64,000 nucleotides of DNA. Source: M3007 sp031398055 (GTDB lineage: Bacteria; Bacteroidota; Bacteroidia; Chitinophagales; Saprospiraceae). The DNA lies in contig JANNMS010000024.1 of assembly GCA_031398055.1 (NCBI GenBank), positions 53,229 through 117,228 of the forward strand. The letters are read 5' to 3'. The notes beneath the pieces were generated by a model. It saw only the letters and a program-made list of their open reading frames with translations. It searched no databases and had not been told where the DNA came from. Every line of letters begins with the position of its first letter. Position 1 is the stretch's first letter. Positions 17,159 to 25,924 of this stretch are shown piece after piece. A program made the translations under genes and the position numbers.

Positions 17159-17890
17159 ATGATAAAAGAAGACAGAGTCAAACTCAATGAACGCTTTATC
17201 CAAGCCTTCAAGTTGCTCGAAGACAGAGGAGCCATTGTCAAAAACGACCGGGGCGGAAAAGGCGTCGGCGACGTGGCAGAACGAATTTTAGGCAACAAAG
17301 CCTACGGGCACATCGTCCGCGCTTTTTTGAAAAGCGATAGCAAACGGGTCATAGATTACGGCCAAGCACAATCGTTTTGCTCGGCCTACAACATCAATGA
17401 AGCATGGTTGCTGCACGGAATCGGGAATCCGTTCGGGTTCGATTCGACCGCCGACGCACTTTCCGAAAAATCGTATTCCGCACCGGAAGGAAACATCCTT
17501 TTTACTTCCGTTCAGGCATTTGCAGGCACGACCCTCGGCGCGGAAGCACGGGAAGACAATGCCTATTTTTCCATTCCCGGCGTGAAAGGCGCAGGTTTGG
17601 TGGCGTTCCCAATCAACGGTAATTCGATGGAACCGGTCATTAAAAACGGCGATATCGTTGTGTGCCGTTCGGTGGAAAATGTGCAAGACCTACGTGACAA
17701 TGAAATTTATGCCGTGAAAAGCGGTGGTAGCGTTTGGGTAAAATACGTCCAAAAAATGCCCAACCCACGCGGTCGCATCACCAAATTGAAATTGATTTCG
17801 GCCAATTATTTCGATAACGACCCGTTCGAGGAAGATGTGAACGAAGGTACTCGGCTGTTCAAAGTCATCCGAAAAATCAGTAATTTCTGA
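17159..17890 (+). CDS. S24/LexA-like repressor with an N-terminal DNA-binding domain
   Basis: 243 residues from ATG 17159 (a longer frame to 17084 is unlikely). The N-terminal 85 residues are helical and resemble a phage-CI-like DNA-binding domain (VGDVAERILGNKAYGHIVRA, FCSAYNINEAWLLHG). The C-terminal S24 domain has the nucleophile Ser156 in GNSMEPVIKNGDIVV and the general base Lys195 in GSVWVKYV. Such proteins self-cleave after DNA damage or act as stable repressors. It faces away from parA. No prophage genes adjoin it. Confidence 0.82.
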   Translation: MIKEDRVKLNERFIQAFKLLEDRGAIVKNDRGGKGVGDVAERILGNKAYGHIVRAFLKSDSKRVIDYGQAQSFCSAYNINEAWLLHGIGNPFGFDSTADALSEKSYSAPEGNILFTSVQAFAGTTLGAEAREDNAYFSIPGVKGAGLVAFPINGNSMEPVIKNGDIVVCRSVENVQDLRDNEIYAVKSGGSVWVKYVQKMPNPRGRITKLKLISANYFDNDPFEEDVNEGTRLFKVIRKISNF

Positions 17891-17909
17891 TAAAATCTGC
17901 GGGTGTTTT

Positions 17910-17973
17910 GATGGAGGTCGAAATTTATTTCGACTGTTCAAACAGTGAGGCGGAATAAATTCCGCCCTCCATC
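17910..17973. repeat. Inverted repeat, family B (copy 1)
   Basis: The left arm GATGGAGGTCGAAATTTATT pairs with the right arm ending AATAAATTCCGCCCTCCATC. It starts 20 bases after the S24 gene stop. Copies 2-4 are at 21187-21254, 23038-23088 and 32422-32481. Confidence 0.75.
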
Positions 17974-18018
17974 AAAGTCGTCTGCCGACTAAAAAATTAT
18001 CCTGCTGTTTATTGTTTT

Positions 18019-18057
18019 CGAAGCCTCCCGATGTAACTATCGGTTGAGGCTTTTTTC
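18019..18057. terminator. Hairpin terminator
   Basis: GAAGCCTCCCGAT pairs with ATCGGTTGAGGCTTTTTTC (one bulge), ending in a T run. It follows the family B repeat and most likely ends the S24 transcript. Confidence 0.65.
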
Positions 18058-18171
18058 TTTTTGGTAAAAAAACAAAATAAAATCGTGGCGTTTGGTAAGG
18101 GAAAACCATAAAACGAAACTTATTAAAAAATTTCTGACCGGGTTAGTGTCAAAAAAAGAAAAAGTATTTAC

Positions 18172-18179
18172 TACCTTCG
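18172..18179 (+). promoter_or_regulatory. Possible -7 box for the lipocalin-like gene
   Basis: TACCTTCG differs from TAnnTTTG at one position. It would give a leader of about 75 bases. Confidence 0.3.
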
Positions 18180-18260
18180 CCATCGTCTTCGGACAACATT
18201 ATCTCTCGCGGCGGAATTTGCATCCCACAATTTTCTCATTTTCTTAATCCGGCTTTCGGT

Positions 18261-18659
18261 ATGCATTTCCTTACGTTTTCGGTTCGTACCCTTTTAATCC
18301 TCGGAATTACCTCAACTTTGTGTTCCTTTCGTTTTGGAGAAAAAACGCCCGTTTTGACGGCGCAAATGATTCAAGGCAAGTGGGAATGCAGCACAAAATC
18401 AGGTCAGTTGAACGACATCACATCTTACCAACTCCGTTGCGGCGGCGATGTCGTTTTTCACCCCAACCATTCGGTAGAAAGTGCAACTTCGGATGTCTTT
18501 ATGCCAAGCGGTTCAAATTGGGCGGTCGAGGAAAATCAATTGGTGCTTCTCGATTCAAAAGGTACAAAATTTGTGGCTTTCGAAATCAAAAAATTGGAAG
18601 CCAACGAATTGATTATCAGCCGAAAAGGTGTGGATTACGGGTTTGAAAAAGCCCATTGA
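18261..18659 (+). CDS. Secreted lipocalin-like small protein
   Basis: 132 residues. N-terminal signal peptide (about 1-24, TLLILGITSTLCSF). The mature part has the lipocalin-like opening MIQGKWECSTKSG and repeated beta strands (VVFHPNHSVES, WAVEENQLVLLDSKG, FVAFEIKKLEANELIISRKG), fitting the short lipocalin-like domain common in Bacteroidota. Probably periplasmic; ligand unknown. Own terminator downstream. Confidence 0.65.
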   Translation: MHFLTFSVRTLLILGITSTLCSFRFGEKTPVLTAQMIQGKWECSTKSGQLNDITSYQLRCGGDVVFHPNHSVESATSDVFMPSGSNWAVEENQLVLLDSKGTKFVAFEIKKLEANELIISRKGVDYGFEKAH

Positions 18660-18686
18660 CTTGGTCGGTTTTCCTGGTCTCTAAAT

Positions 18687-18722
18687 GGGGGAAGTGGTCA
18701 TCCGCTTCCCTCATTTTTTTTG
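18687..18722. terminator. Hairpin terminator after the lipocalin-like gene
   Basis: GGGGAAGTGG pairs with CCGCTTCCCT across a 4-base loop, followed by CATTTTTTTT. A second A/T-rich palindrome at 18761-18791 (GATTTCCGAAATTT and its complement) lies between this and the convergent M48 gene. Confidence 0.7.
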
Positions 18723-18803
18723 AAGCACTTCCAAAAAATTTATTGATCGTTGAGCAGGCAGATTTCCGAAATTTTTCAAATTTCGGAAATCTTGTTTGTC
18801 TTT

Positions 18804-19871
18804 TCACTGCTTGATTTTCAAAAACAGTTCCGCCAATTCTGGTTTCACTGCCGTCGGCAGCCCGTTCATTTTCCCGATTTTTTCATTCACCAAATCAATC
18901 CGTTCGCCCATCGAAGGGTGCGTGCTGAGAAATGACGGCGCGTCGGTTGCCCCCGTTTTTTCAATCGTATTTTTCATTTTTTCAAATAAAGAAACCATGC
19001 CGCGAGGCGGAATCCCGGCGGCGATCATCAATTTCAGGCCGTTTTCATCAGCCTCGATTTCAAAATCGCGGGAATACGAAAGTCCACGCAATTGGTCGGC
19101 TTGCTGCGCCACCAAGCCCACCGCATCGCCAGAATTGCCAAAAAGCAAGGAAATCGCCATCGAATTGCCCAATTCCCGAAAAATCGAGCGCACCGAATGT
19201 TTCAAAAAAACGTGGCTCGCCTCGTGGCCAAGCAGTCCGGCGAGTTCTTCGGGCGTTTCCATCATCGAAATAATCGAGTCAAAAACGACAATCCGACCGC
19301 CCGGCACGGCAAACGCGTTCATCTGTTTTTCGCGGACGACGGTGAGCCGAAAATCGTACTCGCCCTCAAATTTCATCTGGTCAAAAAACTGCTGGACGAG
19401 CCGCGTTTTCACCGAGTCCACCGGAAAATCTTGGGTAAAAGATGCGAAAAGTGCATCGCCCATTTTCTGTTCGGTTTCGGGCGAAACGTGCTGCGCGGCG
19501 CGGTCGGCCAATTTTGGGACGCCCCAAAAATAAAAACCAACGGGCAGCAAAATCACAAAAAGCAAAGTGACGAGGCAGCCCGTCAAACCGATTTTGTCAA
19601 AAAAACCGCGCTGCCGAAACAACTTACTTTTCGGAAAATTTTGGTCGAACGCGCTGCGAAAATTGGGGTTGTTGATTTCCAAAAACAGTTTGCCGTTTTG
19701 CAAAATGATCTGCCCGTCGTGGTCGGTGGCCGAGTCGATTTCGGCGAGCGACCACTGCAAATTCAGGCGGTCGGACACCGAAAAAATGTGGATCGCGTCG
19801 CGGCGAATTTCGACGGTGGCCGGGTAGTTTTGGCCAGTTTGACGGTCGTAAAAGTGGGCGGAGAAGTTCAT
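18804..19871 (-). CDS. M48-family membrane metalloprotease
   Basis: 355 residues. An N-terminal beta domain (about 1-80) precedes one transmembrane segment (about 93-117, GCLVTLLFVILLPVGFYFW). The protease part follows with His216-Glu217-Ala-Ser-His220 in LGHEASHVFLKHS, the third ligand in FEIEADENGLKL, and STHPSMGERI near the end, which is typical for M48 (HtpX/BepA-like) enzymes of the periplasm. It probably removes misfolded envelope proteins. The leader just upstream of the ATG contains a repeated AATCGTAAATC motif (19871-19905). Confidence 0.88.
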   Translation of the reverse strand: MNFSAHFYDRQTGQNYPATVEIRRDAIHIFSVSDRLNLQWSLAEIDSATDHDGQIILQNGKLFLEINNPNFRSAFDQNFPKSKLFRQRGFFDKIGLTGCLVTLLFVILLPVGFYFWGVPKLADRAAQHVSPETEQKMGDALFASFTQDFPVDSVKTRLVQQFFDQMKFEGEYDFRLTVVREKQMNAFAVPGGRIVVFDSIISMMETPEELAGLLGHEASHVFLKHSVRSIFRELGNSMAISLLFGNSGDAVGLVAQQADQLRGLSYSRDFEIEADENGLKLMIAAGIPPRGMVSLFEKMKNTIEKTGATDAPSFLSTHPSMGERIDLVNEKIGKMNGLPTAVKPELAELFLKIKQ

Positions 19872-19941
19872 AGATTTACGATTTTAGAATGACGATTTAC
19901 GATTTTTGCCATTGTTTTCGTGCTCAATTTCAATTTTATTA

Positions 19942-21177
19942 TTAAAAAACCAAGCCTGCTTTCAATTCTGAAAATAGGTGATTTTTTGAAAATTTGTCCG
20001 TCGAGATTGTTTGGGTATTTCCGTAACCGATTTTATATCCGATAAAACCTTTTTCAAAAAGGCGCGATTGCAAGCCCAAAACCCATGTTTTTCGCTGAAA
20101 AGTATCACGTTCATCGGTCAAAAAATAGATTCGAGAAATATTCCAACCGAAAAACCAGCCGTTCAAACTGCCTCTTTTGTACCCCGCAAAAATGAATCGC
20201 GGTTCGATGCCGCCGCCCAAACCGAGCGTGTTTTCGTAGATAAAAGTGGCACCGCCCAACGAATTTTTTTGACGAGAAAAAGGCATTTCGGTCTGCATTT
20301 CAACTGAAAAACGGCGAAAAACCCGCATTTCCCAAGCCAACGACGGAGTGATTTTCACCAAACCTTCGCCCCGAAATTTTACCAAATTCAGCAAGTCAAA
20401 TTTAAAAATTTGACGGGTCGGGCGATTTTTTTGAAAAACAAAATCGCGGGCTGCCTGCGAAATTTGGGTTGATTTTGTGCTGCCGATTGACCAGCCAAAA
20501 TTTAGTCGCGGGGTGAAAACGGCTTTTTTTTCGGATGAAAATTCTTGGCCAAAACTAACCTTGTTCAACAATTTTTTCCTTCCAAAACCGAGACTGGCGT
20601 CAAAAAAACCACTTCGCAAAAACATGGATTGAAAGCCCAAACGAATCGTGGCAGTTTGGTCGTGGCGATAAATCCAGTTCGTGCCTTGTCCACCTTTTGG
20701 AATTTGCTCAAAAACCGAGAAATCGATTGCCGTGTAAAATCCGTTCAAATTGTTGCCGCGTCGTTTGCTTTTTGCTTCATTTACAAAACCGAGGTAATAT
20801 CTGCCTTCGATTCTGGTTTCAAAAAACGCACGAATCGGCTGTTTTTTATTGAAAAAAGCACCCGCAAAATTGGCCTGCAAACTCCACCGATTGGCCACCA
20901 AACCTTCCAACGAAACAGAAAACGGCAAATGATTTTCATCAAAATATTGATAAAATTTGTCAAAACTGCCACTGGAATTTACGCTTGGAAAAGAAAATGC
21001 CTCCACCGGACGCAGGGCAGAGGCATTCCATTTGAATAAAAACGGGTTGTTTTCCTTGTTTTTAAAAATTTCGTCGGCGAGGCCCGCCCGGGGGTCGGAC
21101 GGGTCGGCGGGTTGCGCGGCCAAATGGAGATTTGCCAAAAGGCAAATTGAAATGAAAAGCGGGTGGAAAAATTTCAT
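19942..21177 (-). CDS. Probable outer-membrane beta-barrel protein of unknown role
   Basis: 411 residues with a signal peptide (MKFFHPLFISICLLANLHLAAQ). After a proline-rich start the protein is a series of alternating amphipathic strands with aromatic girdles (for example WSLQANFAGAFFN, ATIRLGFQSMFLRSGFFDASLGFG, LGLQSRLFEKGFIGYKIGYG) ending in a hydrophobic residue (GLVF), as expected of an outer-membrane barrel. I do not recognise a named family. Same strand as the M48 gene downstream (70-base gap). Confidence 0.6.
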   Translation of the reverse strand: MKFFHPLFISICLLANLHLAAQPADPSDPRAGLADEIFKNKENNPFLFKWNASALRPVEAFSFPSVNSSGSFDKFYQYFDENHLPFSVSLEGLVANRWSLQANFAGAFFNKKQPIRAFFETRIEGRYYLGFVNEAKSKRRGNNLNGFYTAIDFSVFEQIPKGGQGTNWIYRHDQTATIRLGFQSMFLRSGFFDASLGFGRKKLLNKVSFGQEFSSEKKAVFTPRLNFGWSIGSTKSTQISQAARDFVFQKNRPTRQIFKFDLLNLVKFRGEGLVKITPSLAWEMRVFRRFSVEMQTEMPFSRQKNSLGGATFIYENTLGLGGGIEPRFIFAGYKRGSLNGWFFGWNISRIYFLTDERDTFQRKTWVLGLQSRLFEKGFIGYKIGYGNTQTISTDKFSKNHLFSELKAGLVF

Positions 21178-21186
21178 GATTTTAGA

Positions 21187-21254
21187 TTTGGAGGGCGAAA
21201 TTTATTTCGCCTTTTATAGAAAAACAAAGGCGAAATAAATTTCGCCCTCCAAAA
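21187..21254. repeat. Inverted repeat, family B (copy 2, near-perfect)
   Basis: TTTGGAGGGCGAAATTTATT at the left and AATAAATTTCGCCCTCCAAA at the right pair perfectly over about 28 bases with a 10-base loop. It fills the gap between two minus-strand genes and touches the stop codon at 21255. Confidence 0.85.
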
Positions 21255-22772
21255 TTACTGGCAACTTTTCAAAATCATATTCCACAATTTTTCGAACGGA
21301 ATCACCTCCAATTCTTGCACCAGCCCCCGGTAATAAAATGGATTTTCAACGAGACGGTTGTAGTATTTTTCAACATTTGTCAATTCTTCAACGGAATATT
21401 CTGCCTTTGCGAGTTGTTGCAGAAGCCGAATAAATGTGATGGTTCGGTAATATTCCTCGGGTTTGAGTTGCCGGTTGGCATAGTTTTTCAATCGATCGAT
21501 GCGCTCGGTGACTGCGGTGTGGTTGTTTTTTTCGAGGTAAAAAAGAATCTGTGCAATCAGGTAAAGCACCGTGAAAATGCGCTGGTCTTTCGGGTACAAA
21601 ATCGGGTCGTTCAAGAATTTGGTGCTGCGCCCGGCGCGTTTTTTCTGGGCTGCGAGTGCTGGATTTGTTGCGCCTTGCGATTCGATGATGTACTCCAAAT
21701 ACACCTCAAAAAGGTTCCATTTTTCGCGGTCGGCGGTCGGCAATTTTTTGAAACGCAGGTGCGTCACGACGCGGGAATGAATTGCTGCGGCATTGATAAA
21801 ATTGTCGGAATGCATGCTCAGCAAAAAGTACAGTTCCAAAAACTGGAACCACGAATCGCTGCCCTCTTCCAAAGTTGCGAGGCTTTTTTCGGCCTCGATT
21901 TTTCCGTTCCGGTAATCGGCGAGGTGCAGGTAGGCCATCATTTTTTGGAGTTGAAAATGCTCCATTTTGTCGGCCTGATAAAAATCGGGGCTGGACTCCA
22001 CATATTTTTCCGCCCGCCCGATGACCTGCAACATCGCCTCCCAATCCCGCAGCATCCCGTAGCGATACGCCCACACCAAATACATATTGTACATGACCAC
22101 CGGGCTGGCATATTGCTCGCTCAAACTGACCAACGCATCACAATAAACGTCTATTTTTTCCTGCAATTCCTTGACGCTGTCCTCGGTCGGTGGCAAGAGG
22201 TAATTTATTGTTACACGCTGAAAAAGTTCTTCCGAACGAATTTCGGCATCCAAAACATTGGAATATTGCTTGATGTAATTATCGTATTGTTCATACTCTT
22301 TTGGCTCGCTGAACTTGGCGGAATAACCCCGTAAAATCCGCGAACAATTGACAATCACGTCGGCAAAATGGAATTTCAAAGCCGTCGTCAGGATGCTTTT
22401 TGCGATGTCGGCAGCGGTGTGCTCAGCGTTGTTGGTCAGCAAAATTTTGACCAAAGTCCAATCTTTGTTGCACGAAAAATAGGCGCGGTCGTAGTTCGAA
22501 GCACTCGGCACGTTCACGTCGAGAAAAAACAAAGTATTCAAAAGTCGCTTGCGAAAACGGCTTTTCAACTGCCGATATTTATCGTCCGTCGGCGAGCAAT
22601 CGTATAAATACGTGGCCGCGTCCCGGTCATTTTTGAATTTGCCGGAAAACAGGGCCTCGTAAAATTCATTGAATTTGCTGGACTTGTTTTTCAACGTGGC
22701 GTCGTCAAAAATCTCGATTTTTCGGACTTTCTTTTTGGTGACGATTTTCGATATTTCAATCAGGTGCTTCAT
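21255..22772 (-). CDS. Hypothetical helical-repeat protein, 505 residues
   Basis: I do not recognise a named family. No signal peptide or membrane segment. The whole chain is predicted helical with TPR-like spacing (YMYLVWAYRYGMLRDWEAM, KMMAYLHLADYRNGKIEAEKSLATLEEG, LFEVYLEYIIESQG), so it may be a cytosolic scaffold. The N-terminus is basic (KIVTKKKVRKIEIFDD). It is preceded by a 394-base gap and is transcribed towards the outer-membrane protein gene. Confidence 0.6.
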   Translation of the reverse strand: MKHLIEISKIVTKKKVRKIEIFDDATLKNKSSKFNEFYEALFSGKFKNDRDAATYLYDCSPTDDKYRQLKSRFRKRLLNTLFFLDVNVPSASNYDRAYFSCNKDWTLVKILLTNNAEHTAADIAKSILTTALKFHFADVIVNCSRILRGYSAKFSEPKEYEQYDNYIKQYSNVLDAEIRSEELFQRVTINYLLPPTEDSVKELQEKIDVYCDALVSLSEQYASPVVMYNMYLVWAYRYGMLRDWEAMLQVIGRAEKYVESSPDFYQADKMEHFQLQKMMAYLHLADYRNGKIEAEKSLATLEEGSDSWFQFLELYFLLSMHSDNFINAAAIHSRVVTHLRFKKLPTADREKWNLFEVYLEYIIESQGATNPALAAQKKRAGRSTKFLNDPILYPKDQRIFTVLYLIAQILFYLEKNNHTAVTERIDRLKNYANRQLKPEEYYRTITFIRLLQQLAKAEYSVEELTNVEKYYNRLVENPFYYRGLVQELEVIPFEKLWNMILKSCQ

Positions 22773-23037
22773 GCAAAAAGGTTGGGTTTGTGGGTGATTT
22801 TTCCTTTTAAAAGTTGTGAAAAGTTGTTGTGCCCAGTGTCACAAGATTCAGGCCGGAAAATTAGAAAAAATAAAATCGGAAAATGGGAATGTTTTGCCAG
22901 TAATTGTTCAATCTGTTGAAAATCAAATTTTTAGGACAAATTTTTCCATCGCCCAAATTTCCGAAACTCCCGTTTTAGCGATAATTCGCAAAAACAAACG
23001 AACAAGTTTTCCCAAAATTTCTGTGACCCTTATTTTG

Positions 23038-23088
23038 TAGGTCGGAATTTATTCGGCTTCAAAATGTCGGAATAAATTCCGACCTCCA
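23038..23088. repeat. Inverted repeat, family B (copy 3)
   Basis: TAGGTCGGAATTTATTCGG at the left pairs with CGGAATAAATTCCGACCTCC at the right. Confidence 0.7.
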
Positions 23089-23099
23089 TTTGGCTTGGC

Positions 23100-23107
23100 T
23101 ACTTTTG
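23100..23107 (+). promoter_or_regulatory. Putative -7 box of the rfbC promoter
   Basis: TACTTTTG matches TAnnTTTG. It is 58 bases upstream of the rfbC ATG. Confidence 0.5.
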
Positions 23108-23165
23108 TGCCAAGTTCAGGGCGCAGCCCAAAATATCTGGATTCCCAATATCAAAATAACTCAAA

Positions 23166-23714
23166 ATGAAATTCCATCCGACACCCATCGAGGGTTTATT
23201 GGTTTTTGAACCGCGCGTTTTTGCCGATGCTCGCGGCTATTTTTTCGAAAGTTTTAACCCAAAAATTTGGGCAGATGCGGGCGTCACCCGGCCATTTGTG
23301 CAGGACAATCAGGCGCACTCAAAACGAGGCGTTTTGCGTGGTTTGCATTATCAGGCGGGCGAAATGGCGCAGGCAAAATTGGTTCGCGTGACGCAGGGCG
23401 AGGTTTTGGACGTGGCCGTTGACCTCCGGGAAAACTCGAAAACTTATGGAAAATGGCACGCCGTGCGGCTCAGCGCACGGAATAAATTGCAGATGTACGT
23501 GCCCCGGGGGTTCGCGCACGGCTATGTGGTTTTGAGCGCGGCGGCAGATTTTTTTTACAAATGCGACAATTTTTACTCAAAACCAAACGAGGGCGGCATC
23601 CGTTTTGATTGCCCAAATTTGAAAATTGACTGGCAATTCGACCTCGAAAAAGTGCTGGTTTCGGAGAAGGATTTGGTACTGCCGAAGTTTGGGGAGCACG
23701 TTCAGGCACTTTGA
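23166..23714 (+). CDS. rfbC: dTDP-4-dehydrorhamnose 3,5-epimerase
   Basis: 182 residues, the normal length. Cupin-fold enzyme that epimerises dTDP-4-keto-6-deoxyglucose at C3 and C5 in dTDP-L-rhamnose synthesis. Landmarks are FFESFNPKIW, the catalytic His61 in VLRGLHYQ, KLVRVTQGEVLDVAVDLR, PRGFAHGYVVLS and YKCDNFYSKPNEGGIRFD. The other rhamnose genes (rfbA, B, D) are not in the window. Confidence 0.94.
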   Translation: MKFHPTPIEGLLVFEPRVFADARGYFFESFNPKIWADAGVTRPFVQDNQAHSKRGVLRGLHYQAGEMAQAKLVRVTQGEVLDVAVDLRENSKTYGKWHAVRLSARNKLQMYVPRGFAHGYVVLSAAADFFYKCDNFYSKPNEGGIRFDCPNLKIDWQFDLEKVLVSEKDLVLPKFGEHVQAL

Positions 23715-23818
23715 GCCGATTTTGAAAATTTATTTTATTTCAAATTTTTAGCATGTAAATTGGTTGATTCAATTAGTTTTGAGCCGCACAAAACATCCAC
23801 AACCAATCATTTCATGCT

Positions 23819-24760
23819 ATGCTCAAACCTGATGCCCTCTGGAAAAGTATCCTAGAAGATTTTTTCGAAAACTTTTTGTACTTTTTTTACCCGATTGAAA
23901 GTCAAGAAATCGACTGGAAAATCCCACCTGAATTTTTGGATAAAGAACTTTCCAAACTTTTACCGAAATCAAAAACCAAAGGCCGGTACGCTGATAAATT
24001 GGTCAAACTCCGCCTCAAAAATGGGCTAGAACGTTGGATTTTGGTGCATGTCGAAGTGCAAGGTTATCCCGACCCCCATTTTGCCCATCGAATGTACCAA
24101 ATGCGGGTGCGCATCCGCGAGCGGTTCGGCATCGAAGTGGTTGCTTTGGCCATTTTGACGGACGATGATGAAAATTATTTCCCCAATCAATACTCCGAAA
24201 AAACGTGGGACAGCGAATTGATTTATCGTTGGCGCACTTTCAAATTGATGCACCACCCACCCGAAAGTTTTCAAAACCCTGAAAATGTGATCTCTGTTAT
24301 CCTTTCGGTGGCGTATCACCGACTAAAAAAAGGCAAATTGGAAGATGAAAATCTGCTGGAATTCAAACTCGACCTGCTGGAAAAACTCCGCGATTTCCAA
24401 CTTCCAGAAGAAAAAATCTGGCAACTTTTGACTTTTATCGAATACTACGTCAGTTTTAAAAACCAAGAGTTTCAGCGTATTTTTGACCAAAAATTAGATG
24501 AATTTTTAAAAATCGAACCGAATATGAGTACTTACGAATTGAAAGTTTACACCCAGATGAAGCCTTTAATCAAAAAAGCCAAGCTCGAAGGAATTGAAGA
24601 AGGCGAACTTAAAGGCGAACTTAAAGGCAAAAAAGAAGGCATCATCCTCTTTTTAAAACGCGGCTTTTCCGTCGAGGAAACGGCCAAAGATTTTGGCGTC
24701 AGTGTTGATTTTGTTTTGGAAATAAAAAATGAATTGGCTCTCCAAAACATTGAAAAATAG
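23819..24760 (+). CDS. Rpn-type PD-(D/E)XK nuclease/transposase-like protein
   Basis: 313 residues. The N-terminal nuclease core has DKELSKLLP, then the catalytic strand ILVHVEVQGYPD (E-x-Q form of PD-(D/E)XK), as in Rpn recombination-promoting nucleases and related transposase-derived proteins. The C-terminal half is helical and ends in a putative helix-turn-helix (VEETAKDFGVSVDFVLEIK); just before it, the unit GELKGELKGKKEG comes from a short direct repeat. An imperfect inverted pair (TAGCATG-ATTGGTTG, 23749-23770 and 23799-23819) flanks the leader. Rpn-type proteins are often defence or selfish genes. Confidence 0.78.
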   Translation: MLKPDALWKSILEDFFENFLYFFYPIESQEIDWKIPPEFLDKELSKLLPKSKTKGRYADKLVKLRLKNGLERWILVHVEVQGYPDPHFAHRMYQMRVRIRERFGIEVVALAILTDDDENYFPNQYSEKTWDSELIYRWRTFKLMHHPPESFQNPENVISVILSVAYHRLKKGKLEDENLLEFKLDLLEKLRDFQLPEEKIWQLLTFIEYYVSFKNQEFQRIFDQKLDEFLKIEPNMSTYELKVYTQMKPLIKKAKLEGIEEGELKGELKGKKEGIILFLKRGFSVEETAKDFGVSVDFVLEIKNELALQNIEK

Positions 24761-24790
24761 GTAGTTGGGCGCGTTGCGGTATTTTGAAAA

Positions 24791-25639
24791 CTAATCGCGA
24801 ACCACCAAATTATCAATCAACCGAACCTCCCCCGCGAACGCAGCCGTGCAGGCCACGACCATTTTTTTACCCGAAAAATCGGCCACGGGCAGCAGCGAAA
24901 TCCCATCCACAATTTCAAAATATTCAGGCCGCAGCCCGGCGGCGGTCAGTTTTTCGAGCGCGATTTTCTGGATTTCGGCGACGGGCAGACGGTCAAAATT
25001 TTCCTTCGCCCAATTTAAAGTTTGAAAAATGACAGGCGCAGCGGCGCGCATTTCTGGCGAAAGCCGCACGTTTCGGCTCGACATCGCCAAACCATCGGCC
25101 TCGCGGACGGTCGGGCACATCACCAATTCAATTTTCGATTTTTGCTGCCGCAGCATGTCGCGGACGATGGTCAGTTGTTGGAAATCTTTTTGACCCATGA
25201 AAAGTTGGTGCGGTCGCACGATTTCGAGCAGGCGATTGACCACCGTCGCCATCCCCGCAAAATGCCCGGGGCGAAACTCGCCTTCCATCACTTTTTCGAG
25301 TTGCCGAAAATCCATTTTCAAAGTCAAATCCACCCCCGGCGGGTAAATTTCCTCGACCGGCGGCATGAACAAAACCGCGCAGCCCGCGCTTTCCAAAAGC
25401 GCGATGTCGCGTCCCGGCGTGCGCGGGTATTTTTCCAAATCTCGCGGGTCGTTAAATTGAGTGGGATTGACAAAAATGCTCGCCACCGAAACATCCCCGG
25501 CGGCATTGGCCATTCGAATCAATTCGAGGTGGCCGTCGTGCAGCGCGCCCATCGTCGGAGCAAAGCCGATGCGGCGGCGGGCGCGTTTTTTTTGGGAGAT
25601 AAATGCCTGTAAATCAAGGACTTTTTTGAAAAGGTACAT
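24791..25639 (-). CDS. panC: Pantothenate synthetase
   Basis: 282 residues. It joins pantoate and beta-alanine using ATP. Landmarks are PTMGALHDGHLELI with the HxGH nucleotide motif (His34, His37), SIFVNPTQFND, FMGQKDFQQL and AMSSRNVRLSPE (the KMSKS-like loop). No panB or panD nearby. It follows the toxin-antitoxin pair on the same strand with a 18-base gap, so some read-through transcription from that unit is likely. Confidence 0.95.
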   Translation of the reverse strand: MYLFKKVLDLQAFISQKKRARRRIGFAPTMGALHDGHLELIRMANAAGDVSVASIFVNPTQFNDPRDLEKYPRTPGRDIALLESAGCAVLFMPPVEEIYPPGVDLTLKMDFRQLEKVMEGEFRPGHFAGMATVVNRLLEIVRPHQLFMGQKDFQQLTIVRDMLRQQKSKIELVMCPTVREADGLAMSSRNVRLSPEMRAAAPVIFQTLNWAKENFDRLPVAEIQKIALEKLTAAGLRPEYFEIVDGISLLPVADFSGKKMVVACTAAFAGEVRLIDNLVVRD

Positions 25640-25657
25640 TTTTGGACAGCGTGATTT

Positions 25658-25924
25658 CTATGGAAAAACATCATAAATATCCTTGCGGTGAACGACCCGT
25701 GCAAATTCGACGGTGTCGCCGTCCACAAAAATCCCGATGCGAAAATCGCCCATTCGGATTCGATAGGCATTTTGAAAACCGGACATTTTTTTCAATTGAG
25801 CAATTTCGGCAAGACGGTCGGCAGTTTCAACCGATTCAATCAAGTTGGCTAATTTTTCGCGGGTTTCGCGGTCGGGCAATTTATCCAAGTCTTTCAAAAA
25901 TTTTCGCAGGAAAACTGTTTTCAT
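25658..25924 (-). CDS. RelE/ParE-family toxin
   Basis: 88 residues from ATG 25924 (MKTVFLRKFLKDLDKL). The usual core is present: FLRKFLKDLDKLPDRETREKLANLIE, then GFQNAYRIRMGDFRIGIFVDGDTVEFARVVHRKDIYDVFP, matching RelE/ParE (R-x-G-x-F-R and H-x-x-D-I-Y). The start overlaps the antitoxin stop by ATGA, indicating translational coupling. Expected action is ribosome-dependent mRNA cleavage or gyrase inhibition; which one is not visible here. Confidence 0.88.
   Translation of the reverse strand: MKTVFLRKFLKDLDKLPDRETREKLANLIESVETADRLAEIAQLKKMSGFQNAYRIRMGDFRIGIFVDGDTVEFARVVHRKDIYDVFP

Larger units (their letters stand above)
17891..18260. other. Intergenic region between the S24 and lipocalin-like genes
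   Basis: 370 bases: family B repeat, terminator, then an AT-rich stretch with a possible -7 box TACCTTCG at 18172-18179. No gene is supported. Confidence 0.45.
22773..23165. other. Divergent intergenic region upstream of rfbC
   Basis: 393 bases without a supported gene. It contains family B copy 3 (23038-23088) and, 12 bases after it, the rfbC -7 box. The remainder is AT-rich; a 74-codon frame at 22816 shows no family features. Confidence 0.4.

Noticed and set aside
19092..19892. Long frame antisense to the M48 protease gene
   Set aside because: Shadow frame of a gene with complete M48 motifs; its translation is basic and low in complexity.
22816..23040. 74-codon frame upstream of rfbC
   Set aside because: Low-complexity translation, no family features, and it runs into a family B repeat at its stop.
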